From: Nostoc sp. NMS4
GTDB taxonomy: Bacteria > Cyanobacteriota > Cyanobacteriia > Cyanobacteriales > Nostocaceae
NCBI RefSeq assembly: GCF_017115095.1
Contig: NZ_JABXKI010000073.1
Coordinates: 1 to 46,212 of the forward strand
Reading direction: 5' to 3'
DNA length: 46,212 bases
The position numbers and the translations under genes were made by a program. Below the pieces are notes generated by a model, which searched no databases, was not told the DNA's origin, and was given only the letters and a program-made list of their open reading frames with translations. Shown piece after piece: positions 17,634 through 25,769 of this stretch (positions are counted from its first letter, which is position 1; every line of letters begins with the position of its first letter).

Positions 17634-18200
17634 ATGAAAATACAACGCACGATTTACTGGGACAAGCTGACAGAGATTCAAGAATTAAAAGAGTTTTTTG
17701 AAGAAGATTTTCAAGGGTTTAAAAATCTCATAGAAAATCGTATTGAAGAGGTTGAAAAATTTTCTGATGAAGCTCTAGATAAATTTAGCAAACTGCGGGC
17801 GTTAGAAGTAACTAATGGTTGCACTCAATGGGGATTTCGTCGCGGCGATAAAGAATGTTTGTCTCTAGAACAGACCCGTGAATGTATGAATCTAGTCATG
17901 GGATTTATGAAACGGACAGAATTATATTTCCCCAGTGAGGGTCAAATTGAATTTGATGACGAAGAAAAAGCATTTATTCAAGCAGTGCGATCGCTTTACA
18001 AAGATGCATTTAAAAACAATGTTAAAGAGTCAGAGCGTGAATACTACGCTGCATCAATAGCCCAGTTTATTGTCATTGGGCATGAACGTATGGAGCGAGC
18101 TATGGTATTAGTCAAGCAAAATTATGAAACTCTCTTTTCGTCCTACTACATTGAACGAGGACAAAAATATATTGCTCCCTATTTAAGAGGGTTTGAATAG
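17634..18200 (+). CDS. Protein of unknown function, 188 aa
   Basis: A soluble, largely helical, acidic protein without signal peptide or membrane helix. Residues 15-60 look like an amphipathic coiled-coil region (many Glu/Phe/Lys), and residues 110-170 are also helical (EREYYAASIAQFIVIGHERME). Two cysteines lie at NGCTQW and KECLSL. I do not recognise the family. The ORF is clean, and its codon use looks like that of the neighbours. Confidence 0.6.
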   Translation: MKIQRTIYWDKLTEIQELKEFFEEDFQGFKNLIENRIEEVEKFSDEALDKFSKLRALEVTNGCTQWGFRRGDKECLSLEQTRECMNLVMGFMKRTELYFPSEGQIEFDDEEKAFIQAVRSLYKDAFKNNVKESEREYYAASIAQFIVIGHERMERAMVLVKQNYETLFSSYYIERGQKYIAPYLRGFE

Positions 18201-18289
18201 ACATCTCTGAAATATAGCAGTCCTAAATCTTTAGAGGAGTTGGGGTTCTACATTTAGAATTAAATTCTGATTATTTACGGAGCTAAATA

Positions 18290-18544
18290 ATGAGCCTTTC
18301 AATTGAGCGTGTTTTAAGTGAAATTGATCAATTGACTCTAGTAGAGCAGATGCAGGTATTAGAGCATTTGGTGAAGCAGATCAAGCAATCTGTTGAAGCT
18401 GTTGCTGTAACTGAAAAGCCTAAGCATAAGGTGACTGATTTTTATGGGATAGCTCCCAATCTACTAGAGGGAATGGATGCTCAGGTATGGGTAAATCAGT
18501 TGCGGGATGAGTGGGAAGATCGCGAAGCATGGAAGTCAACTTAA
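18290..18544 (+). CDS. Small antitoxin-like protein without a visible toxin
   Basis: An 84-residue protein with an N-terminal amphipathic helix pair (SIERVLSEIDQLTLVEQMQV, then LEHLVKQIKQ), a variable middle, and a C-terminal tail ending WEDREAWKST. This layout resembles cyanobacterial antitoxins that precede PIN-type toxins. An AAATAATG start context is present, with GGAG 10 bp upstream. Right after the stop there is only repeat DNA and no toxin ORF, so it would be an orphan. The assignment is by resemblance only. Confidence 0.55.
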   Translation: MSLSIERVLSEIDQLTLVEQMQVLEHLVKQIKQSVEAVAVTEKPKHKVTDFYGIAPNLLEGMDAQVWVNQLRDEWEDREAWKST

Positions 18545-18552
18545 CGTTAAAA

Positions 18553-18660
18553 GGGCGGTTAGAAACCGCGTCTACACAGACGAAACCCGCCTACGCGGGT
18601 TAAAAACATTAATTTTCTCTTAGTCCGCGTAGGCAGACTTTGTTTGTGTAGCCGCGAATT
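18553..18660. repeat. Imperfect long inverted repeat (Nostoc-type palindrome)
   Basis: The left arm at 18568-18599 (CGCGTCTACACAGACGAAAC...) pairs with the right arm at 18625-18656 (...TTTGTTTGTGTAGCCGCG) at roughly 26 of 32 positions. A related sequence occurs at 35311-35382 between two LRR genes. It is a candidate mobile palindromic element. Confidence 0.75.
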
Positions 18661-18714
18661 CCATGAGACTGTTGGCGAATTAATAAGGGGTTTAACCCAT
18701 CATTCCTCATTACT

Positions 18715-18968
18715 CTAATTTCAGTCCGTTTCAACGGACTTGAGCTATTAGCCCGAAATTTATTTCAGGGCGGGAAAGCAACGCCAAACCAATGTTTTAG
18801 GGGTGAGGGGTCAAACCCATCGAGAATTGACCAACAGTCTCATTCCATTCGCCCAGGCTTAAGTTGACACCAATGGCAGGATACCCACCCCACAAGATGG
18901 ATAATTTATTTCTTGGAAATCCCTTAAAGGGGGTAACTAAAGTTTGCTAGAGGTTTAAATTTCGCCTC
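18715..18968. repeat. Second palindromic repeat and unremarkable spacer
   Basis: AGTCCGTT/TCAACGGACT (about 18723-18742) is a short perfect hairpin, followed by TAGCCCGAAATTTATTTCAGGGC (about 18750-18773), a second hairpin. The remainder up to the glutaminase stop codon shows no gene. Confidence 0.6.
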
Positions 18969-19955
18969 TTAACCTGAACACTCAAATAGATGTAAACCCA
19001 ACCTTTGGGAAAGTTCTTCACAAACCTTTACCCCCCGTACACTATTACCACGCACATCCAACAACGGTGAAAAAACTCCGATGCCCATTTTATTGGGTAC
19101 AACGGCGATAATCCCGCCACAAATCCCGCTTTTCGCCGGAATCCCAATTTTATAAGCCCACTCACCCGCAAAGTTGTACATCCCACAGGTATACATCACA
19201 CTCAAAATATCTTTGATGTAACGCTTATCTACCGCCTGTTCTTTGGTGATGGGGTTAATACCTCTGTTAGCAAGAGTAGCCGCCATCACTGCTAAGTCTT
19301 GGCAATTCACCATCACAGCACACTGCTGGAAATAAAGATCCAAAGCCTCTTCAATATTCGGGTCAATCATGCCAAAGTTGAGCATCAAATGCGCCATTGC
19401 GCGGTTGCGATGCCCTGTACTGCGTTCTGAGGTAAAAACTGAAATATCAACAAGCACGTCGCGGCCAATATATCGCCGAAACATATCTAGCATTCGGTTG
19501 AGGCGTTCAGTAGGGCCGGAACCTATAATTAAACTAGTAGTGGCGATCGCACCTGCATTTACCATTGGATTATAAGGTCGCTTCGATTGCTCATCCAAAA
19601 CAATCGCGTTGAATGCATCCCCCGTCGGTTCTACGCCAACTCTAGTTAAAACGTAATCCAGTCCATGATCTTCTAAGGCAAGTCCATAAGCAAACACCTT
19701 AGAAATTGACTGAATGGTAAAAAGTTGCTCGTAGTCCCCAACTTTGTAAACCTGACCATCTACTGTCACAATGCAAATGCTGAACAAATCCGGGTTTGCC
19801 TTTGCCAGTTCGGGAATGTATTTCGCTACTGCACCCTCTCGCAGTGACTTGTACTGGGAATGCAACTCGTAAAGAAAAGCTAATAATGGCGATGGTTCTA
19901 TTTCTAAATCTCCTGGATGTGCTTGGTTAGTCATTAGGCAGATGGCATTTCCCAA
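18969..19955 (-). CDS. glsA: Glutaminase A
   Basis: Hydrolyses glutamine to glutamate and ammonia. The product is 328 residues, or 321 from the second ATG at 19934. It has the serine-dependent beta-lactamase-like fold of bacterial glutaminases: the active-site SxxK ([15 protein letters not shown], near residue 82), a conserved [11 protein letters not shown] near residue 135, and the C-terminal [19 protein letters not shown]. The second start (MTNQAHPGD) is attractive because the first ATG adds only MGNAICL. The gene is isolated, with repeats downstream and a long spacer upstream. Confidence 0.93.
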   Translation of the reverse strand: MGNAICLMTNQAHPGDLEIEPSPLLAFLYELHSQYKSLREGAVAKYIPELAKANPDLFSICIVTVDGQVYKVGDYEQLFTIQSISKVFAYGLALEDHGLDYVLTRVGVEPTGDAFNAIVLDEQSKRPYNPMVNAGAIATTSLIIGSGPTERLNRMLDMFRRYIGRDVLVDISVFTSERSTGHRNRAMAHLMLNFGMIDPNIEEALDLYFQQCAVMVNCQDLAVMAATLANRGINPITKEQAVDKRYIKDILSVMYTCGMYNFAGEWAYKIGIPAKSGICGGIIAVVPNKMGIGVFSPLLDVRGNSVRGVKVCEELSQRLGLHLFECSG

Positions 19956-20833
19956 AATACCTACTATATATAGAAGAGGTACACCTGTATATCCCTACAG
20001 TTACAAATATTTTGTCAAAAACAGCTTGCTCTCAAAAATCATCCTTGAGCAATTACTGAAATTAAACCAGATAAGATGTATTTTTTGTTACATGAAACAT
20101 CTGTTATCCAAGCGATCGCAAAGTTTTCTTAATTTTTAAGTCATTAATCCTGAAAAATATTAACTTGGGTATTGTCCTTTTTTTTATACTCAGCAATACG
20201 GTATCAAGAAGTTATATATATCACCCATATCAGTCTAGTTATGGAGAACAAAAGTAATGATTGATGTAAGTAGAAAAAACTTTAAAAAAAGAGATTAGAC
20301 TCAAACTAATTTGCATAATTATTTAAGATGTAACTCATATCACGACTTATTCAGAGTTAAATCTAAATATTTCATTAAATAAATGATTTTAAGTATTTAT
20401 GCCGATGCCATTTAATAAAAGTTATATTAGCTTCTTATAGGAAATAGCTAAAATCAATGTGATCTAGAATACACGAGTAGTTACGAGCCTTTAGAAGTGA
20501 TGTGAATAGGGTATCGCTACTTTAGTGTGAAATAAGCGTAAAGTTTTTTTAATAAATTTTTGACTTGCATTAAAAAGCGTTACATAGCCAAAGTCCGCTT
20601 TTGAGAAAGGTTTCGCCCTTCAAATTGGCATGGGAATTTGAGAAAGTGGCCGATAGTTACGCTAAAACCCTGATCCCCATGCCAAAAGGTTCGTGTTAGT
20701 CTGTTGCAGTTATAAGGAACAAAGTGAAAACGGAACGAGTTCGAGTTTTTCAAAAGGGAAATCACTTTCATTAGTGAAAAATCCCGCAAGTTATAAAACT
20801 TTAAGTTCTACAGTCGCTTTCAAAAACGGACGC
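19956..20833. other. Long intergenic region with a structured 3' part
   Basis: About 880 bp of A+T-rich DNA between the divergent glsA and rlpA genes. From 20560 on the composition changes, and a 10-bp inverted repeat (TTGGCATGGG 20625-20634, CCCATGCCAA 20676-20685) encloses a 41-nt loop, which could be part of an rlpA leader RNA. An in-frame GTG at 20693 would extend RlpA by 47 residues. No other gene is seen. Confidence 0.5.
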
Positions 20834-21937
20834 ATGAATCAAAGACATTTGTGGATTATTGTTGCCCTGTCTATGGCTGCTTTGGGTATACCTTCAGTCG
20901 GTTGCACTCAAACCACCAAGGGGAATGCGCTAGCATCCCAAAAATCACCTGCCCCTGATGTGGTTAAGGTGGGAGAGTACCAATCCAGAGCAGGGAAACA
21001 AACCTTGGATGCTGTGATTACAGAAATTCATCCTCACAACATTAGAGGACGTAAGGCGGCAACCCTTTTTATCAAAAATATACCTGTTCTGACCTTTTTG
21101 AGTTCTGTATCAAATACGAATCTTGAGACTAAAAAAGTTGGTGCAATTGGCAATACTGGGGGCGTACAAGGGTACGCCCTTATTGCTAGCAATTTACCGA
21201 ATGCATTGAATACTGGGAACGCAACAGATGCGATTAACCAGATCAGCGAGGGTGACAATGACCCGGTTCAGATAGCTGGTGTAATAGCAGCTAAGATTAA
21301 CCAGTTGAACCGGGAAAACGTAGATGGTAGTAAGATTACCGTCAGTTGGAAAGCAGGGGAAAAATCTACTGCCAACCAAGCCCAAAACAAAAGCGTTCCC
21401 CTCCAACAAAATGGCGATCGCTATATAATCAAAATTAATGGCGAAGAGTTGGTAGAAATCAACGAAGGTACGCGATTAGCAGGTACTACCAACGATCTAG
21501 CGCAAGATGCATTGCAAGCAACCAATCGCCTACGGAGACTACTAGGCAATGCGTCTCCCCTAAAAGAAATTGCGAATTTACCAGTGCGTCAACCAATATC
21601 AATACCAAAGCTACCCCAACAGATTGCCGTCGGAGTAGTGCGAGCCACCTTGAGAGGCATGGCTTCTTATTACGGCTATGATGGCTCTGGTACTCGTACT
21701 GCTAGCGGTCAGAGATTCAATCCAGAAGAAATGACTGCCGCCCATCGCAGCTTACCCTTTGGTACGCAAGTGCGTGTAACCAACACCCGCAACGGTCGTT
21801 CTGTAGTACTGCGGATTAACGATCGAGGCCCATATATTCGAGGTCGAATCATCGACGTATCTGCTGGCGCAGCTCGGATTTTGGGAATGATGGGCAGTGG
21901 TGTTGCACCAGTACATATTGAGGTCTTGGGGAAATAA
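20834..21937 (+). CDS. rlpA: RlpA-like septal ring lytic transglycosylase family protein
   Basis: Envelope protein with a C-terminal double-psi beta-barrel (last 95 residues). This begins GMASYYGYDGSGTRTASGQR, with the usual HRSLPFGTQVRVTN and INDRGPY motifs, and in relatives it cleaves or binds denuded peptidoglycan. From ATG 20834 the product is 367 residues. Its N-terminus (MNQRHLW, hydrophobic core, then SVGC at residue 24) looks like a signal peptide, possibly a lipoprotein one. Residues 45-270 are a variable periplasmic region. A GTG at 20693 in the same frame is the alternative start but would bury the signal sequence, so I prefer 20834. Confidence 0.88.
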   Translation: MNQRHLWIIVALSMAALGIPSVGCTQTTKGNALASQKSPAPDVVKVGEYQSRAGKQTLDAVITEIHPHNIRGRKAATLFIKNIPVLTFLSSVSNTNLETKKVGAIGNTGGVQGYALIASNLPNALNTGNATDAINQISEGDNDPVQIAGVIAAKINQLNRENVDGSKITVSWKAGEKSTANQAQNKSVPLQQNGDRYIIKINGEELVEINEGTRLAGTTNDLAQDALQATNRLRRLLGNASPLKEIANLPVRQPISIPKLPQQIAVGVVRATLRGMASYYGYDGSGTRTASGQRFNPEEMTAAHRSLPFGTQVRVTNTRNGRSVVLRINDRGPYIRGRIIDVSAGAARILGMMGSGVAPVHIEVLGK

Positions 21938-21954
21938 TTTAGAGGCTGGGGAGT

Positions 21955-22122
21955 GAGGGAGACAAGGCAGACAAGGGAGACAAGGCAGACAAGGAGATAA
22001 ACAAAACTCCTAACTCTTGTACAGACAAAGATTTTTCGCGTCTCTCTACTCCTAACTCCTAACTCTTAACTCAGCACGGGCTAAACCCTAGCTATCCGCT
22101 AACAGCACTCAGCACTCCTAAC
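21955..22122. repeat. Composite dispersed repeat, inverted copy of that at 11740-11900
   Basis: GACAAGGCAGACAAGGGAGA runs (21960-21995), ATAAACAAAACTCCTAACTC, an ACGCGA-like segment, CTCCTAACTC units, then CAGCACGGGCTAAACC and TAGCTATCCGCTAACAGCAC. The order is the reverse complement of the cruG-cruF spacer with a few substitutions. It fills most of the gap between rlpA and panC/cmk. Confidence 0.8.
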
Positions 22123-22196
22123 GTTCAATCACCTCTTCCGTCTATTTCGGATATAAACTAACGGGGGAGGGATCGATAAGAACTAGGGGTATTTTT

Positions 22197-23804
22197 GTGC
22201 GCTTGCTGACAACAGTTGCAGCTTTACGCTGCTATTTAACTAAACGCTGCTCAGAAAACAAGCTAATTGCGGTTACTGAGGATCTGAGACTAGATGAGAT
22301 GACTGGCTGGTATCAGACGGCAGTTGGTCTGGTGCCAACGATGGGGAATTTACATCAAGGTCATTTAAGCTTAATCCAACGGGCGCGGCACGAAAATTCT
22401 ACGGTGATTGTGAGTATTTTCGTCAATCCCCTACAATTTGCTCCTAATGAGGATTATCAACGCTATCCCCGCACTTTAGAGCAAGACCAAGAATTTTGCG
22501 AACAAGCTGGGGTAGATGCCATTTTTGCACCGACTCCGGGAGAAATGGCAGTTCCTCAGAAGAATATACAAGAATCTAAGGTTACACAAGTTATCCCCCC
22601 ATCTGCTATGATCACAGGCTTGTGTGGTCGTTCTCGGCTGGGTCACTTTCAGGGTGTTGCTACGATTGTTACCAAACTTTTCAACTTGGTACAGCCTGAC
22701 CGTGCCTACTTTGGTCAAAAGGATGGTCAGCAACTAGCAATTATTAAACGCTTAGTAGCTGACTTAAATTTGCCAGTAGAAATTGTTGCTTGTCCAACAG
22801 TGCGGGAAGCGTCGGGTCTTGCCTTCAGTTCTCGCAATCAATATTTGACTGCAACGGCACAAGAGCAAGCGGCTGCATTATATCGTGGCTTGCGACGAGC
22901 TGAAGCTGCATTTATTGCTGGCGATCGCAATAGCAACAAGTTGATAGCAGTGGTACAGCAAGAAGTGGCAATGGTCAGCACGGTCTGTGTGGAATATATT
23001 GAATTGGTTGAACCGACTACGTTGATGTCTTTAGAAAAAGTTGAGGAGGAAGGAATATTGGCGATCGCAGCTCGTCTTGGTGCTACACGTTTGATTGACA
23101 ATATAATATTGCGCGATCGTCAACCCATTATCGCCATTGATGGCCCGGCTGGTGCTGGAAAATCTACAGTGGCGCGGCAAGTGGCAGCAAACCTGAGTTT
23201 AGTGTATTTAGATACAGGAGCGATGTACCGTGCTGTCACTTGGTTAGTATTGCAAAAGGGGATTGATATTGATGATGAGTGTGCGATCGCAGAATTAACT
23301 AATCAGTGTAAAATTGAACTTACTCCTAACCAGGATTTACAATCGTCCGTGCGGGTTTGGATTGATGGCACTGATGTTACCCAGGTAATTCGCACCATTG
23401 AGGTAACTTCTCTTGTATCGGCGATCGCGGCACAAAGCGCTGTCCGTCAAGCACTGGTTAAACAACAGCAAAGTTGGGGTAAAAGAGGTGGTTTAGTTGC
23501 TGAAGGTCGGGATATTGGTACTCATGTATTCCCCGATGCCGAAGTGAAAATCTTCTTAACCGCTTCTGTAAGTGAACGCGCCCGTCGCCGCCATCAAGAC
23601 TTTAACACCCAAGGTCAACCCGAAGTGAGTTTAGAGCAGCTGGAACACGACATTGCCGAACGTGACTGGAAAGATAGTACACGCAAAGTTTCTCCTTTGC
23701 AAAAAGCTGCCGATGCGATCGAACTTCAAACTGATGGTTTGGACGTTTCTGAAGTCACCGCACAAATCGTTAACTATTACCAACAGCGTTTATCTCAGTG
23801 TTAA
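22197..23804 (+). CDS. panC/cmk: Bifunctional pantoate-beta-alanine ligase / cytidylate kinase
   Basis: A 535-residue fusion known from cyanobacteria. The N-terminal part (to about residue 300) is pantothenate synthetase, with the nucleotidylyltransferase signature VPTMGNLHQGHLSLI and FGQKDGQQLAII; it makes pantothenate for coenzyme A. The C-terminal part (from residue 308) is CMP kinase: P-loop IAIDGPAGAGKST, then LDTGAMYRA and EGRDIGTHVFPDA. Translation starts at GTG 22197 (MRLLTTVAALR), the only start giving a full PanC N-terminus. No neighbour is functionally related. Confidence 0.95.
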   Translation: MRLLTTVAALRCYLTKRCSENKLIAVTEDLRLDEMTGWYQTAVGLVPTMGNLHQGHLSLIQRARHENSTVIVSIFVNPLQFAPNEDYQRYPRTLEQDQEFCEQAGVDAIFAPTPGEMAVPQKNIQESKVTQVIPPSAMITGLCGRSRLGHFQGVATIVTKLFNLVQPDRAYFGQKDGQQLAIIKRLVADLNLPVEIVACPTVREASGLAFSSRNQYLTATAQEQAAALYRGLRRAEAAFIAGDRNSNKLIAVVQQEVAMVSTVCVEYIELVEPTTLMSLEKVEEEGILAIAARLGATRLIDNIILRDRQPIIAIDGPAGAGKSTVARQVAANLSLVYLDTGAMYRAVTWLVLQKGIDIDDECAIAELTNQCKIELTPNQDLQSSVRVWIDGTDVTQVIRTIEVTSLVSAIAAQSAVRQALVKQQQSWGKRGGLVAEGRDIGTHVFPDAEVKIFLTASVSERARRRHQDFNTQGQPEVSLEQLEHDIAERDWKDSTRKVSPLQKAADAIELQTDGLDVSEVTAQIVNYYQQRLSQC

Positions 23805-24072
23805 TTACCGCTATTTGCTGTTAGTTTTTTAGTTTTAAAGGGTGGTGGGTGAGTGAATAATCACTCACCATCCTCAAAATTGAAGAAGAATTCAGGAGTC
23901 AGAATCAAGACGCGACTCGAAAATCTAATCTTTAGGCAGCTGTAAAAATATTCTAAATTTATTTAAATATTAAATCAATCTCGCTTTCGACTGATTTTTC
24001 ACATCGTAATTAATCCTACTAAAGATAGAAGTATGAAAGCTTTAATTGCTAAATGCTAATTAGTTATTGGCC
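23805..24072. repeat. Intergenic region with hairpin and dispersed repeat
   Basis: A 9-bp perfect hairpin GGTGAGTGA-ATAA-TCACTCACC (23848-23869) lies 44 bp after the panC/cmk stop and may terminate it, although no T-run follows. It is followed at 23881-23910 by another copy of the GAATTCAGGAGTCAGAATCA repeat. Confidence 0.65.
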
Positions 24073-24233
24073 TTTCATAATTAGGACTTAGGCACAGGTA
24101 ACGAAAAATCGAACCACAGTAGACGCTTTGCGGCTACTCTACGAGAATGCTAAGAGCGAACCCGCAGGGTGGCGCAGAGAACACAGAGAAATGAAAGTTT
24201 TAGAGATATTTTGCGTAAGTCCTGATAATGAAA
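24073..24233. mobile_element. MITE-like element with ~22-bp terminal inverted repeats
   Basis: The left end TTTCATAATTAGGACTTA (24073-24090, continuing GGCA) is the near-complement of the right end TGCG-TAAGTCCTGATAATGAAA (24212-24233), with 16 of 18 matches in the outer part. The 161-bp element has no ORF; its core contains the GCGCAGAGAACACAGAGA-type repeat common in this genome. Size and ends fit a non-autonomous miniature transposon. Confidence 0.65.
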
Positions 24234-24447
24234 TATTAGTCATTTTTATTTATAGTCAGGAATTGCTAGCGATTTGACTTATCACCGAAGTACTTTGTTT
24301 TCATATTCACTTTGGTAGTAGAATGACGATGTTAAGTTTTATGTTCCCTGATTAAAGACATAAAACCTCTAAAAATAAAAGCTATTAATTTTCCAAACAT
24401 CTGCAATAGCTTAAAACTGGAAACCGGTAAAGAGAGGATTTGACACA

Positions 24448-25050
24448 ATGGCATTTGTACAAGACCCACTACCCTTTGAAAAGAATGCTCTAGAGCCTTT
24501 TGGCATGAAAGCTGAAACTTTCGAGTATCACTATGGCAAGCATCACAAAGCTTATGTAGACAACCTCAACAAGCTCACTGAAGGTACAGAACTTGCTGAT
24601 AAGTCGCTGGAAGAAGTGATCAAAATTTCCTTTAAAGACTCTTCTAAGGTAGGAATCTTCAACAATGCGGCCCAAGTTTGGAACCACACTTTCTTCTGGA
24701 ATTCCTTGAAACCCCAAGGTGGTGGCACACCCACAGGTGAACTCGCAGCCAAAATCGATAAAGATTTTGGTAGCTTCGACAAATTCAAAGAAGAGTTCTC
24801 TAACGCGGCTGCAACTCAATTCGGTAGCGGTTGGTCTTGGCTCGTCGATGATGGTGGTACGCTGAAGGTGATCAAAACACCAAATGCAGAAAATCCCCTA
24901 GCTCATGGTCAGAAGGCACTCCTAACCTTGGATGTTTGGGAACATGCCTACTACATTGACTATAAAAACGCCCGTCCAGCGTTCATCAAGAATTTCCTAG
25001 ACAACTTGGCCAACTGGGACTTTGCTGCTGAAAACTTGGCTAAAGCTTAA
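24448..25050 (+). CDS. sodB: Iron superoxide dismutase
   Basis: Cytoplasmic enzyme converting superoxide to hydrogen peroxide and oxygen. The 200-residue product matches Fe-SOD from end to end: metal ligand His28 in FEYHYGKHHKAYV, the second His in VWNHTFFWNSL, and Asp/His in LDVWEHAYYIDY. The AAQxWNHxFFW and GSGWSWLV segments are of the Fe type. There is no signal peptide. An AGAGAGGA ribosome-binding site lies 10 bp before the ATG. It stands as a single gene between two MITE-like elements. Confidence 0.96.
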   Translation: MAFVQDPLPFEKNALEPFGMKAETFEYHYGKHHKAYVDNLNKLTEGTELADKSLEEVIKISFKDSSKVGIFNNAAQVWNHTFFWNSLKPQGGGTPTGELAAKIDKDFGSFDKFKEEFSNAAATQFGSGWSWLVDDGGTLKVIKTPNAENPLAHGQKALLTLDVWEHAYYIDYKNARPAFIKNFLDNLANWDFAAENLAKA

Positions 25051-25132
25051 TTACTTGGCAGCTTTGAACTGGCTGCGATACCTTTTAGCCAGAGATGTAA
25101 AGTAGAAATAATTCAGTTAACACCCTTGTCAG

Positions 25133-25274
25133 CAGTCACGATAGTAGTCAGTCAAGTTTAAATTCATGGGTAAACGAGTTCGTAGTAAGGACTTTAATCC
25201 TTATTTTCTAAGCACTAAAGTGCTTACTACAAACCCTGAAAATTAGCTTAGACATTGTACTAGTATCGTGACTG
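25133..25274. mobile_element. MITE-like element with 16-bp terminal inverted repeats
   Basis: The ends CAGTCACGATAGTAGT (25133-25148) and ACTAGTATCGTGACTG (25259-25274) match at 15 of 16 positions when inverted. Inside, GTAGTAAG (25182-25189) and CTTACTAC (25223-25230) form an outer stem enclosing two smaller hairpins (AAGGA...TCCTT and AGCACT..AGTGCT). There is no ORF. It is a 142-bp non-autonomous element or structured repeat. Confidence 0.65.
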
Positions 25275-25323
25275 TTTTTGGTTAGGTGTTGAGGGATGGT
25301 GGAGAAATCAAAATATAAAATAT

Positions 25324-25530
25324 ATGGATAGCCAAGAACTAGCGCAATACATCGAAGCTACGAATAGCATCTCTAAACCTTGGGTATTGGTACAACTGCG
25401 CCTCAAGAAATTGCAAGAGCGTCGAGCCACCCTGACAAACGATGTTTATACTAAAGAATTAGAAGATATTTACCAAGACTTGATGAATTTGGGGGAATGG
25501 TGGCGCGGTATTGAAGATGAGGTATTTTAA
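25324..25530 (+). CDS. Small conserved-looking protein of unknown function, 68 aa
   Basis: A short acidic, helical protein (MDSQELAQYIEATNSI, then VLVQLRLKKLQERRATL and a tail LGEWWRGIEDEVF). It has no membrane helix, cysteines or known motif. It has an amphipathic, coiled-coil-like middle, and the codon pattern is plausible. Its expression context is unclear: a MITE-like element lies upstream and repeat DNA downstream. No family is recognised. Confidence 0.6.
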   Translation: MDSQELAQYIEATNSISKPWVLVQLRLKKLQERRATLTNDVYTKELEDIYQDLMNLGEWWRGIEDEVF

Positions 25531-25599
25531 AGTGAGGAGTTATGAGTTATGAGTTTTCCTAACTTTTAACTCCTAATACCAAGTTCTGTATGAAGATGC

Positions 25600-25745
25600 G
25601 CTAAACCATAAGTACAAAAAAGAAAAACGAACCGCAAAGGACGCATTCGCGCAGCGTCTCGTCAGAGAAGGACACAAAGAAAGAAGTTAAAAGGGAAAAG
25701 GGTTTGGCGCAGCCTCACAAAGAAATGGTATAACTCCTAACTTAA
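25600..25745. repeat. Dispersed repeat cluster (GAACCGCAAAGG / GCGCAGCGTCTCG type)
   Basis: Contains GAACCGCAAAGGACGCATTC and GCGCAGCGTCTCG, also seen in part or inverted near 24150, 30640-30665, 31500-31515 and 39360-39385. It occupies the spacer before the PurM-like gene. Confidence 0.6.
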
Positions 25746-25769
25746 AACACTAACTTAAAACACAACCTG

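Noticed and set aside
19942-20139. 65-codon frame upstream of glsA
   Set aside because: Overlaps the glsA start on the other strand, has random composition and no motif.
20560-20833. c-di-AMP (ydaO-type) riboswitch before rlpA
   Set aside because: The conserved blocks of that motif are not present; only a simple stem is seen.
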